Assembly (NCBI GenBank): GCA_026417425.1
Contig: JAOADF010000090.1
Location: forward strand, 1 to 17,104
Direction of reading: 5' to 3'
Length of the DNA: 17,104 nt
DNA from: Dictyoglomaceae bacterium
GTDB taxonomy: Bacteria > Dictyoglomota > Dictyoglomia > Dictyoglomales > Dictyoglomaceae
Shown here: one piece after another, positions 1 through 7,524 of the stretch
Layout of the letters: every line of letters begins with the position of its first letter
How positions within the stretch are numbered: position 1 is the stretch's first letter
Notes under the pieces: generated by a model
Told to the model about the DNA's origin: nothing
The model's input: the letters and a program-made list of their open reading frames with translations, nothing else
The model's database searches: none
Position numbers and translations under genes: made by a program

Positions 1-258
1 TCTCGTAATGCTTATGGGCGTCAAAGGGAAAGCTTTATAACATATCTATCTATTCCAATATTAGGAGATGAACCTTTTGAAGCAGTCTTTATCAGAGCTC
101 CAAAGATAGTTAAAGTTGGAGAGAAAGTTAAAGTTCATGCAATTTTTCAAGACAACCCTGTTTTTGTTGAAGAAAAAAATATTCTTGGACTTACCTTTCA
201 TCCTGAATTGACTAAAGATTTCAGAATTCATAAGTATTTTCTTAATAAAATCGGGTAA
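1..258 (+). CDS. pdxT: Pyridoxal 5'-phosphate synthase glutaminase subunit PdxT, C-terminal part (5' end outside window)
   Basis: The reading frame is open from base 1 to a TAA at 256-258 and gives the last 85 residues of the protein. PdxT is the class I glutaminase that releases ammonia from glutamine and passes it to PdxS to build pyridoxal 5'-phosphate (the DXP-independent vitamin B6 route). The visible part opens with the family block [12 protein letters not shown]. It then has FIRAPKI and ends with FHPELT, whose His and Glu are the second and third members of the Cys-His-Glu catalytic triad. The nucleophilic Cys and the partner gene pdxS, normally just upstream, lie outside the window. 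The stop is 4 nt before mcsA, so the two are probably co-transcribed. In Bacillus this position before mcsA is held by ctsR. The family call is firm. Confidence 0.93.
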   Translation, partial: SRNAYGRQRESFITYLSIPILGDEPFEAVFIRAPKIVKVGEKVKVHAIFQDNPVFVEEKNILGLTFHPELTKDFRIHKYFLNKIG

Positions 259-262
259 ACCA

Positions 263-721
263 ATGTGGTGTCAAAACTGTGGGAGAAAACCTATTGAATT
301 GATAATAGATATAAATGATGGTAATAAAAAAGAAAGGCTCTCTTTATGTAGAGATTGTTTTAAAGATTATTATCAGAAATTACTAAAAAATTCCTTTAAA
401 GAATTGTTACAGATTATTGAAGAGAAATTCTTTAAAGATAAGGAATATTGTTCATATTGTGGAAGAAGTTGGAGAGAGATTGAGAAGAGTAAGGAGATAG
501 GCTGTGGGAATTGTTATAAAATTTTTAAGGAAAAATTAGATGATCTTTTAGAAAAGATGTATAGAAAGAAAAAGTATAAAGGAAAGATACCAAAATTATC
601 GGGAGAGAAAAGAACAGAGATTTTAAAGAATAAAATATTACTTTCAAAAGCAATAGAGGAAGAGAATTATGAGAAGGCAGCAGAAATTAGAGATTATCTA
701 AAGAAATTAAGGAAAGGTTGA
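263..721 (+). CDS. mcsA: McsA-like zinc-finger/UVR-domain protein, partner of McsB
   Basis: This 152-residue protein has four CxxC pairs at C3/C6, C29/C32, C63/C66 and C81/C84. That matches the two zinc-binding modules of McsA, which activates the arginine kinase McsB and helps deliver substrates to ClpC. The C-terminal part (about 115-150) is a charged helical UVR motif (AIEEENYEKAAEIRDYLKKL), also found in ClpC and UvrB. Length and architecture fit the family, which is usually 150-185 residues. The ATG at 263 has no clear Shine-Dalgarno sequence but follows the pdxT stop by 4 nt, which suggests translational coupling. The first CxxC begins at residue 3, which supports this start. It is followed by mcsB with a near-overlapping junction, the conserved order. 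All eight zinc cysteines are present, in contrast to the degenerate partner kinase downstream. Confidence 0.9.
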   Translation: MWCQNCGRKPIELIIDINDGNKKERLSLCRDCFKDYYQKLLKNSFKELLQIIEEKFFKDKEYCSYCGRSWREIEKSKEIGCGNCYKIFKEKLDDLLEKMYRKKKYKGKIPKLSGEKRTEILKNKILLSKAIEEENYEKAAEIRDYLKKLRKG

Positions 722-723
722 AA

Positions 724-1767
724 ATGGATCAAGAAATATATAAGTATTTAGGGTGGATGAGAGAGGATAATCAGTATAGAGATATTTTTGTGAGGACGAA
801 AATCCGCCTAATAAGAAATGTGGCGGATTTTCCTTTTCCTAAGCAGGCAAATAATACTAAAAGAAGGGTTTTTTTAAATAAAATAGAATGGCTATTTAAT
901 AATAGTGATGTTTTTTATGGCTTTAATCTAATTTCCTTTGATAAAGTTCCAACAACGGAGAAATATTTGTTTTTAGAAAAGGGATTTCTTAATAAAGAGC
1001 CTCAGGAGGAAGGTAGAAGTATATTTATTAATAAAAAGGGAGATCTTAGTATAATAATAAATGAAGATGATCATTTTCAACTGCAAAAAATTAACTCAGG
1101 TTTTGAGTTTAAAAATTCTTTTGAGCAACTTTATGATTTAGAGGATAAACTTTCAGAATATTTTGATTTTGCCTTTGATTCCAGTGTAGGTTATCTTACT
1201 TCATCTTTAGAAAATTTTGGCTTTGGAATAAGAATAACCTTTTGGGTCCATCTTTCGGGATTATTTCAAGAAGATGAAATTTCCAGTCTAATAAAATCCT
1301 TTAAATCTTCAAAAGTATCTGTAAAAGAAATTTATAAAGAAGAGGATTATCCTGTAGGGAATTTGTTTGAAATATCCATAAATGAAGGATTATCTACTCA
1401 GAAAGGTCTCATCTCAAAGGTTAATAATGTTGTTAAAAAAATAATAAATAAGGAGAAGGAGGCAAGAAATATTTTGTTGAAGGAAAAAAAGATATTTGTT
1501 GAAGATATTGTTTATAAGTCATTGGGACTTATAAATTATAGTAAGCTTTTAAGCTTTAAAGGAGCATTGGAATTATTATTTAATTTGAGATTAGGATCCT
1601 CATTAAATATTATATCCATACCTCTAAAATTGATAGATATACTTTCTGTTCTTATTCAACCTCATCATATACAATTAAGATATGGAAAGGAATTAAACTT
1701 AAAAGAAGTGGAAATTTTAAGAGCAAATTTATTGCGTGATGTTTTCAAAAGTTATAAAATATCATAG
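724..1767 (+). CDS. mcsB: McsB-family protein-arginine kinase homologue with an altered active site
   Basis: McsB phosphorylates protein arginines, marking them for ClpCP. This 347-residue protein aligns along its whole length with the family: IRLIRN near the N-terminus, NEDDH at 113-117, GYLTSS at 156-161, VGNLFEIS at 211-218, and a C-terminal helical domain ending in LRAN. Compared with remembered B. subtilis McsB, many key residues differ. The SRIRL nucleotide loop is TKIRL (25-29). The catalytic Glu of NEEDH is Asp115. The Arg two residues after that His is Gln119. The active-site Cys is Ser161. The Arg of RGIYGE is Lys201. The pArg-pocket motif RDxxRA is VEILRA (329-334). Arg28, Arg170 and Glu206 remain. 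The ATG at 724 is preferred to TTG 718 because the AAGGAAAGG at 709-717 lies 6 nt from it but abuts TTG 718. Family membership is clear; kinase activity is doubtful. Confidence 0.86.
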   Translation: MDQEIYKYLGWMREDNQYRDIFVRTKIRLIRNVADFPFPKQANNTKRRVFLNKIEWLFNNSDVFYGFNLISFDKVPTTEKYLFLEKGFLNKEPQEEGRSIFINKKGDLSIIINEDDHFQLQKINSGFEFKNSFEQLYDLEDKLSEYFDFAFDSSVGYLTSSLENFGFGIRITFWVHLSGLFQEDEISSLIKSFKSSKVSVKEIYKEEDYPVGNLFEISINEGLSTQKGLISKVNNVVKKIINKEKEARNILLKEKKIFVEDIVYKSLGLINYSKLLSFKGALELLFNLRLGSSLNIISIPLKLIDILSVLIQPHHIQLRYGKELNLKEVEILRANLLRDVFKSYKIS

Positions 1768-1778
1768 GGAAGTGTATT

Positions 1779-1787
1779 AAGGAGGTG
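1779..1787 (+). promoter_or_regulatory. Strong ribosome binding site of clpC
   Basis: AAGGAGGTG lies in the 28-nt gap between mcsB and clpC, 8 nt before the ATG at 1796. It is one of the best Shine-Dalgarno matches in the window. This suggests clpC is translated more strongly than, and independently of, mcsB. A 7-bp direct repeat GTGTATT (1772-1778 and 1785-1791) brackets it; I attach no function to that. Confidence 0.8.
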
Positions 1788-1795
1788 TATTTTAT

Positions 1796-4246
1796 ATGAT
1801 GGATAAACTAACACAAAGAGCATATCGGGTGCTATTATTAGCACAAGAAGAGGCACGACGTCTAAATTATTCCACAGTTGGAACAGAGCATATTCTATTA
1901 GGACTAATTCGTGAAGAAGGGGGAGTTGCTGCTCAAGCTCTTATTAATTTAGGATTAGATCTTAACTACTTAAGGTCGGAAATTGAACGTCTCATTGGGC
2001 GTGGAGATGGAACCTCTTATGGTGCACTTCCCTTTACTTCTCGAGCTAAAAAGGTCTTAGAATATGCTTCGGAATCTGCACAAGAATTAAATCATAATTA
2101 TATTGGAACAGAACATCTTCTTTTAGGACTTTTGAAGGAAGGAGAAGGGGTTGCTGCCCATGTATTAGAAGGAATGGGAGTAAGATTAGAAGATGTGACC
2201 ATAGAGATTCTTAAAATCTTAGGGGAGCCTATTGAGCCTCACAGGTTAAGAAATAGATCCATTTCTACTTCTCGTAAAAGAAGACCCGTTACCGCTACCT
2301 TAGATGAATTTGGAAGAGATCTTACTCAATTGGCAAGACAAGGTAAATTAGATCCTATAATTGGTAGGGAAAAAGAGTTAGAGCGTATAATCCAAATTCT
2401 TAGTAGAAGAACAAAAAACAATCCTGTGCTTATAGGGGAACCCGGTGTAGGAAAAACCGCAATTGTAGAAGGATTAGCTCAAAAAATTGTAATAAATGAA
2501 GTTCCTGATGTTCTTTTAAACAAGAGGATTATTGCTTTAGATATGGGAACAATAATTGCTGGAACAAAATACAGAGGTGAATTTGAGGAAAGAATGCAAA
2601 GAATTATTGAAGAAGTAAGAATGTCAAAGGATATTATTCTTTTCATTGATGAGATTCACACTTTGGTTGGGGCAGGTGCTGCAGAGGGAGCTGTTGATGC
2701 AGCTAATATTTTAAAGCCATCCCTTGCAAAGGGAGAAATTCAGCTTATTGGAGCAACAACTCCTACAGAATATAGAAAATATATTGAGAAGGATGGAGCT
2801 TTAGAAAGAAGATTTCAACCTGTAAGGGTAATGGAACCAACTTATGATGAAACTATACAAATTCTCAAAGGATTAAGGGAGAGATATGAGAATTTCCATC
2901 GTGTTAGAATTCCTGATGAAACCATAGAAGAAGCTGTTAAACTTTCAGTAAGATATATTAATGATCGCTTTCTCCCTGACAAAGCTATTGATATAATTGA
3001 CGAAGCATCTGCAAGGGTAAGACTTACAAGACCAAAATCTTCTGTTCATAGCAATTTGGAAAGGGAATTGGATAGAATAAGGGAGCAAAAGGAGATTGCT
3101 ATAAGAAATCAAAATTTTGAAAGGGCAGCTCATTTAAGAGATGAAGAACGAAAATTAGAAGAGTATATTAGAAGCTTTTTGAATTCCTCTTCGGTTTCAG
3201 AAAGGGTTGTAACTCCAGAAGATGTGGCACAAGTTGTATCCGCATGGACAGGTATTCCTGTAGCTCAATTGTTAATTGAAGAAAGAGAAAGACTTTTAAA
3301 AATGGAAGAGGAATTACATAAAAGAATTATATCTCAAAATGAGGCAGTGAATGTAGTATCTAAGGCTATTAGAAGATCTCGTTCGGGGATTAAGGATCCT
3401 AAAAGACCTATAGGAGTATTCTTATTCTTAGGTCCCACAGGAGTTGGGAAAACAGAATTAGCAAGAGCCTTGGCAGAATATTTATTTGGAAATGAGAATG
3501 CTCTCATTAGACTTGATATGTCTGAATATATGGAGAAACATAGTGTATCAAGATTAATAGGGGCTCCTCCAGGATATGTGGGATATGAAGAGGGTGGACA
3601 GTTAACAGAAAAGGTCCATAGGAGACCTTACTCTGTGATACTTTTTGACGAGATTGAAAAGGCTCATTCCGATATTTTCAATGTATTATTACAGATTATG
3701 GATGATGGACAATTGACTGATGGTCATGGAAGAAAGGTAGATTTCAAAAATACCATTATGATAATGACTTCTAATTTTGGAGCAGAATACTTTAGACAGG
3801 AATCTGTCCTAGGCTTTGCATCGAAGGAGGATAAGGAAAAGTCCTTTGAGAAAATTAAAGATCTAATAATGGGTGAGATAAAGAAGTATTTCCGCCCTGA
3901 ATTTTTAAACCGTTTAGATGAAATTGTATTCTTCCATCCATTATCAAGAGATGATCTAAGAAAAATAGTAGAACTTCTTCTCAAGCCAGTTTCAGGAAGA
4001 TTATTGGAGAAAAAGATTGTTTTTGAAGTGGATGAGGAAGTTAAAAACTTTTTAGTAGAGAAAGGTTATGATCCCTTCTTTGGTGCAAGACCATTAAAAA
4101 GGACTATTCAAAGTTATATTGAAGATCCTTTAGCGGAATTTCTTCTTGAAGGAAGATTCAAAGAAGGAGATATGATAAAGGCGGAGTTGAATAAAGATAA
4201 AAATAAAATAGAATTTAAAAATGTATCTTTAGTGGCTAATAGATGA
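1796..4246 (+). CDS. clpC: ATP-dependent Clp protease ATPase subunit ClpC
   Basis: This is a full-length (816 residues) class I Hsp100 unfoldase that feeds substrates to ClpP. The N-domain has two Clp repeats with GTEH at about 29-32 and a second copy near 105. These include the Glu positions that dock phosphoarginine in Bacillus ClpC. The first AAA+ domain has Walker A GEPGVGKT (214-221) and Walker B LFIDE (282-286). The middle coiled-coil/UVR segment (about 424-460, QNFERAAHLRD) is the adaptor-binding M-domain. The second AAA+ domain has Walker A GPTGVGKT (546-553) and Walker B LFDEIEK with D618/E619. VLGF, within about 60 residues after that, fits the ClpP-docking loop. ATG 1796 and ATG 1799 are tandem; the first is used here. 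CGN arginine codons are unusually common in about the first 84 codons. A weak TATAAA at 1753-1758 could mark a clpC promoter, but the -35 is poor. Confidence 0.97.
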   Translation: MMDKLTQRAYRVLLLAQEEARRLNYSTVGTEHILLGLIREEGGVAAQALINLGLDLNYLRSEIERLIGRGDGTSYGALPFTSRAKKVLEYASESAQELNHNYIGTEHLLLGLLKEGEGVAAHVLEGMGVRLEDVTIEILKILGEPIEPHRLRNRSISTSRKRRPVTATLDEFGRDLTQLARQGKLDPIIGREKELERIIQILSRRTKNNPVLIGEPGVGKTAIVEGLAQKIVINEVPDVLLNKRIIALDMGTIIAGTKYRGEFEERMQRIIEEVRMSKDIILFIDEIHTLVGAGAAEGAVDAANILKPSLAKGEIQLIGATTPTEYRKYIEKDGALERRFQPVRVMEPTYDETIQILKGLRERYENFHRVRIPDETIEEAVKLSVRYINDRFLPDKAIDIIDEASARVRLTRPKSSVHSNLERELDRIREQKEIAIRNQNFERAAHLRDEERKLEEYIRSFLNSSSVSERVVTPEDVAQVVSAWTGIPVAQLLIEERERLLKMEEELHKRIISQNEAVNVVSKAIRRSRSGIKDPKRPIGVFLFLGPTGVGKTELARALAEYLFGNENALIRLDMSEYMEKHSVSRLIGAPPGYVGYEEGGQLTEKVHRRPYSVILFDEIEKAHSDIFNVLLQIMDDGQLTDGHGRKVDFKNTIMIMTSNFGAEYFRQESVLGFASKEDKEKSFEKIKDLIMGEIKKYFRPEFLNRLDEIVFFHPLSRDDLRKIVELLLKPVSGRLLEKKIVFEVDEEVKNFLVEKGYDPFFGARPLKRTIQSYIEDPLAEFLLEGRFKEGDMIKAELNKDKNKIEFKNVSLVANR

Positions 4247-4260
4247 GAAAGAAAAATTGA

Positions 4261-5622
4261 ATGGTGAAACTAAAGGTAAAGTATATTTGTCAAGTATGTG
4301 GGTATGAATCCATAGGATGGTTAGGAAAATGCCCTAATTGTGGTACCTTTGGATCTTTAATTGAGATTAAAGAAGAAAGTATAATAGATGAGGAAAGTAA
4401 AAAAGATTTAAAAACCTTTTTAATTGACGAAATAGCCACTGAAGAAAGTAAAAGATTAAGAAGTGGATTAAAGGAATTTGATAATCTTTTAGGAGGGGGA
4501 ATAGTTCCTGGATCTTTAATTCTCTTGGCAGGAGAACCTGGAATTGGAAAATCAACTTTACTTCTCCAGTTAGCCTTTTCCCTTCAAGAAAAAGGATATA
4601 CTATCTTATATGTATCTGCTGAGGAGTCTCTTTCCCAAGTAAGATTTAGAGCGGAGAGAATTTCAGCTAATATTCCCTCAGTAAGATTTTTACCTGAGAA
4701 TCAATTGGAAAATATTTTAGAAGTATTAAAATCTAGTAATTTTTCAGTTGCTATAATAGATTCAATTCAAACAATTTATTCAAATAATATTTCCACTTCT
4801 CCGGGAGGAATTGTACAAGTTAAAGAATGTACTGCAAAACTTATGAATTTTGCAAAAAATACAAATACCACTATATTTCTTGTGGGGCATATTACTAAGG
4901 AAGGAGATATAGCTGGTCCTAAAACTTTGGAACATTTAGTAGATGTAGTTTTATATTTAGAGGGAGATAGATATCAAGAGTTAAGGGTTCTTAGGGCTAT
5001 AAAAAATAGATTTGGTCCCACTAATGATCTTGCCCTTTACGAAATGAGAGATTCAGGACTTACAGAGATCTTAGACATATCAAAGAGACTACTGGAGGAA
5101 AGAAATAAGAACATTTCTGGATCCTTAGTGGTTCCAGTTATGGAAGGAGCAAAACCAATATTAGTAGAGCTCCAATCATTAATAAGCAGAAGCAATACTA
5201 CTTTTCCAAGAAGAATTAGTATTGGTATTGATATAAATAAATTGACATTGATTCTTGCAATTCTTGAAAAAAAACTAAATTTGCGATTACAAGATAAAGA
5301 TGTGTTTTTTAATGTGGTTGGAGGAATAAAAATTAATGAGCCTGCTGTAGATTTAGGTATTGCTTTTTCTATTTTTTCTTCATATCATGATATTATATTT
5401 CCTGATGACATGATTGTAATTGGAGAAGTAGGCTTGGGAGGGGAAGTTAGATCTATTAGTAATATTGAAAAAAGAATAAAAGAAGCTCAAAAATTGGGAT
5501 TTAAAAGGGTTATTCTTCCTAAAAGTAAAATACTAAAGACCTTTGATGATCTAAAATTATATCCTATTTCAGATATTTATGAGGGAATAAAAATTGTTTG
5601 GGGAAATAAATGGCTGAATTAA
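4261..5622 (+). CDS. radA: DNA repair protein RadA/Sms
   Basis: RadA is a RecA-like, hexameric DnaB-type motor that drives branch migration of recombination intermediates. The 453-residue protein has the diagnostic order. A C4 zinc finger uses C10/C13 and C24/C27. The RecA-like core has Walker A GEPGIGKS (91-98) and a Walker B ending at D167 (AIIDS). The RadA-specific KNRFG motif is at 248-252. A C-terminal Lon-protease-like domain runs from about 290 to the end and has no proteolytic role in this family. It starts 14 nt after clpC; the Shine-Dalgarno is weak, so coupling to clpC is likely. It overlaps disA by 13 nt. The radA-disA pair is conserved in Firmicutes, where RadA binds DisA and restrains its c-di-AMP synthesis. 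Nothing is missing. Confidence 0.96.
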   Translation: MVKLKVKYICQVCGYESIGWLGKCPNCGTFGSLIEIKEESIIDEESKKDLKTFLIDEIATEESKRLRSGLKEFDNLLGGGIVPGSLILLAGEPGIGKSTLLLQLAFSLQEKGYTILYVSAEESLSQVRFRAERISANIPSVRFLPENQLENILEVLKSSNFSVAIIDSIQTIYSNNISTSPGGIVQVKECTAKLMNFAKNTNTTIFLVGHITKEGDIAGPKTLEHLVDVVLYLEGDRYQELRVLRAIKNRFGPTNDLALYEMRDSGLTEILDISKRLLEERNKNISGSLVVPVMEGAKPILVELQSLISRSNTTFPRRISIGIDINKLTLILAILEKKLNLRLQDKDVFFNVVGGIKINEPAVDLGIAFSIFSSYHDIIFPDDMIVIGEVGLGGEVRSISNIEKRIKEAQKLGFKRVILPKSKILKTFDDLKLYPISDIYEGIKIVWGNKWLN

Positions 5623-6668
5623 AAAAATTTGCAATTGGTGCTATAAAGACTGTTGCTCCAGGAACCCAATTAAGAGAAGCCTTAGAACAAATACTAAAGG
5701 CAAAGACAGGGGCTCTTATAGTTATTGGAGATTTGGAAAAGATTAGATCATTAATGAATGGTGGATTTCCTTTAGATATCGATTTTTCTCCCAATAAACT
5801 TTATGAACTTTCAAAAATGGATGGAGCTATTATTCTCAGTAAAGATTGTAAAAAAATTCTCTTTGCAAATGTTATCCTTCTTCCCGATTCCAACATTCCC
5901 TCCCAGGAAACAGGAGCAAGACATGCAACTGCAGAGAGAGTTGCAAGACAAACAGGACAATTAGTAATTAGTGTTTCTCAAAGAAAAGATACCATTACCC
6001 TTTATCAAAATGATTGGAAATATATATTAAGAGATGTTGAAGAAATATTAGCAAAAGCAACTCAGGCCTTACAAACCTTAGAAAGATATAGAAGTATATA
6101 CGATGGTTTTCTTCAAAGATTAAATGCACTGGAAATAGAAAATCAGGTTACTATTTTAGAAGTCCTTCTATTTTTACATAGAATGGGAATGCTTTTAGCT
6201 ATAGGAAAAGAAGTAGAAAATTATCTCATTGAATTGGGGTCAGAAGGAAGATTAATAGAACTTCAGCTTGAAACTTTATTAGCTGGAGTTTTTGAAGAAG
6301 GTCTTCTTACAGTAAGGGATTATTCTAAATATGATGAGGATTACGAGAATATTTATAAAACTCTTTTAAATAATTTTAAGGGGGATTTTCAAAGCTTTTC
6401 TATGATTGCGGGAGAGATAATGGGTTATACAAAGGAAGATATCGAATTGAATACTAGTGTTATCCCAAGGGGATATAGATTACTAAATAGATTGTCTTTT
6501 ATTCCCAATAATGTAATGGAGAATCTTATAAAGTATTTTGGCGTTTTACCACGAATTCTTGAGAGTTCTTTAGAAGACCTTGATAATATTGAAGGAATTG
6601 GGGAGGTGAGAGCTAAAAGAATTAAGGAAGGATTAGCAAGACTTCAAAAATCTGTTTTAATCATATAA
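5610..6668 (+). CDS. disA: DNA integrity scanning protein / diadenylate cyclase DisA, with variant RHR motif
   Basis: DisA makes cyclic di-AMP from two ATP and is shut off by branched DNA. The 352 residues show all three parts: an N-terminal DAC domain (about 1-140), a helical spine (about 145-285), and a C-terminal helix-hairpin-helix DNA-binding domain (about 300-345, with NIEGIGEVRAKRI). The DGA catalytic motif is present at D71-G72-A73. The second motif, normally GTRHR, reads GARHA (102-106), so the third residue of RHR is Ala106. The following TAERVARQTG is conserved. Length and domain order match T. maritima DisA. ATG 5610 has GGGGA at 5600-5604. The gene starts inside the radA 3' end, so the two proteins are probably made together. 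The family call is firm; cyclase efficiency is uncertain because of Ala106. Confidence 0.95.
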   Translation: MAELKKFAIGAIKTVAPGTQLREALEQILKAKTGALIVIGDLEKIRSLMNGGFPLDIDFSPNKLYELSKMDGAIILSKDCKKILFANVILLPDSNIPSQETGARHATAERVARQTGQLVISVSQRKDTITLYQNDWKYILRDVEEILAKATQALQTLERYRSIYDGFLQRLNALEIENQVTILEVLLFLHRMGMLLAIGKEVENYLIELGSEGRLIELQLETLLAGVFEEGLLTVRDYSKYDEDYENIYKTLLNNFKGDFQSFSMIAGEIMGYTKEDIELNTSVIPRGYRLLNRLSFIPNNVMENLIKYFGVLPRILESSLEDLDNIEGIGEVRAKRIKEGLARLQKSVLII

Positions 6669-6698
6669 TCATTTTTATTCCTTTTATATAAATTTATT

Positions 6699-6704
6699 GG
6701 AGGA
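6699..6704 (+). promoter_or_regulatory. Ribosome binding site before the PIN-TRAM gene, in the window's longest intergenic gap
   Basis: GGAGGA lies 10 nt before the ATG at 6715, in the 46-nt gap after disA. A TATAAT at 6664-6669 could be a -10 box for a promoter here, but no good -35 stands 16-18 nt upstream. I therefore annotate only the ribosome binding site. Confidence 0.65.
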
Positions 6705-6714
6705 ATGATTTTTT

Positions 6715-7524
6715 ATGAAAAAAGAAGTGAAGTTATTATTAGCAACAAACATTTTCCCCTTTATAGGTTTAGTCCTTATATCCTTTTGGACTATATATGG
6801 TGGAGACAAAAATATATCTTTATATTTAACACTAATTTTCTTCTTTCTTTTTATCTTGGGATTTTATTATTTTTATGTTAGGAGAAGAATCTTTTCTGAT
6901 ATTTTAAATTTCCCATCGGTAAAGATTTTAGATACCAGTGTAATTATTGATGGCAGAATTGTAGATATTCTGAAAACCAATTTTATAGAGGGGAAGATTG
7001 TAATTCCTCGTTTTGTATTAAAGGAATTACAACAATTAGCAGATTCCTCAGAGTCTTTAAAAAAAAATAGAGGAAGATATGGTTTAGATAATTTAAGTAA
7101 AATAAGAAAGGAATTAGAAGAACAAGTAGTAATTGTGGAGAAAGACTTTACTAATATTCACAGTGTGGATTCAAAACTTGTAAAACTTGCAAGAATTTTA
7201 AATGGAAAAATAATTACAAATGATTATGGACTAAATAAATTAGCAAAAATTGAAGGGATAACTGTTCTAAATATAAATGAATTAGCCAATGCTCTAAAGC
7301 CCATTTATTTACCAGGAGAAGAATTACAATTAAGTATATTAAAAGAAGGTAAGGAAATAGGGCAAGGAGTAGGATATTTAGAAGATGGAACCATGGTTGT
7401 AGTTGAGAATGGAAGAAAATATATTGGTTCCAATGTAAGAGTTGTAGTAACAAGTGTTTTTCAAACTGCTGCAGGAAGAATAATTTTTGCTAAGGTAAAA
7501 GAGGAAAAGAAGTTTGGTCAATAA
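6715..7524 (+). CDS. yacL: Membrane-anchored PIN-TRAM domain protein (YacL-like), short N-terminus
   Basis: Two hydrophobic segments (about 7-27 and 36-55) anchor the protein. They are followed by a PIN nuclease-fold domain (about 69-195) and a TRAM RNA-binding domain (about 200-263). The PIN acidic residues are visible: D73 in LDTSVIIDGR, E104 in LKELQQLAD, D152 in SVDSKL and D170 in TNDYGL. A metal-dependent RNase active site therefore looks intact. Between disA and ispD this is the position of Bacillus YacL, whose cellular role is not well defined. At 269 residues it is about 90 shorter than the usual 350-370-residue family members, which have four membrane segments; two are missing. There is a good ATG with GGAGGA upstream. 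The symbol rests on context and domain order; the RNA target is unknown. Confidence 0.85.
   Translation: MKKEVKLLLATNIFPFIGLVLISFWTIYGGDKNISLYLTLIFFFLFILGFYYFYVRRRIFSDILNFPSVKILDTSVIIDGRIVDILKTNFIEGKIVIPRFVLKELQQLADSSESLKKNRGRYGLDNLSKIRKELEEQVVIVEKDFTNIHSVDSKLVKLARILNGKIITNDYGLNKLAKIEGITVLNINELANALKPIYLPGEELQLSILKEGKEIGQGVGYLEDGTMVVVENGRKYIGSNVRVVVTSVFQTAAGRIIFAKVKEEKKFGQ

Noticed and set aside
718..723. TTG at 718 as the mcsB start
   Set aside because: The Shine-Dalgarno AAGGAAAGG ends at 717, leaving no spacer to the TTG; ATG 724 has normal spacing.
2945..3133. Minus-strand open frame within clpC, and similar minus-strand frames at 3724-3984, 4367-4555, 5564-5794, 7214-7453, 8271-8489, 11945-12214 and 12999-13190
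   Set aside because: Each lies opposite a well-supported gene with recognisable motifs, has no ribosome binding site or familiar domain, and is expected by chance on the complement of AT-rich coding sequence.
6667..6710. Inverted repeat AATCATT / AATGATT across the disA-yacL gap that could pair and partly hide the yacL ribosome binding site
   Set aside because: The stem is about 7-10 AU/GU pairs with a 24-nt loop and would be unstable, especially in a thermophile.
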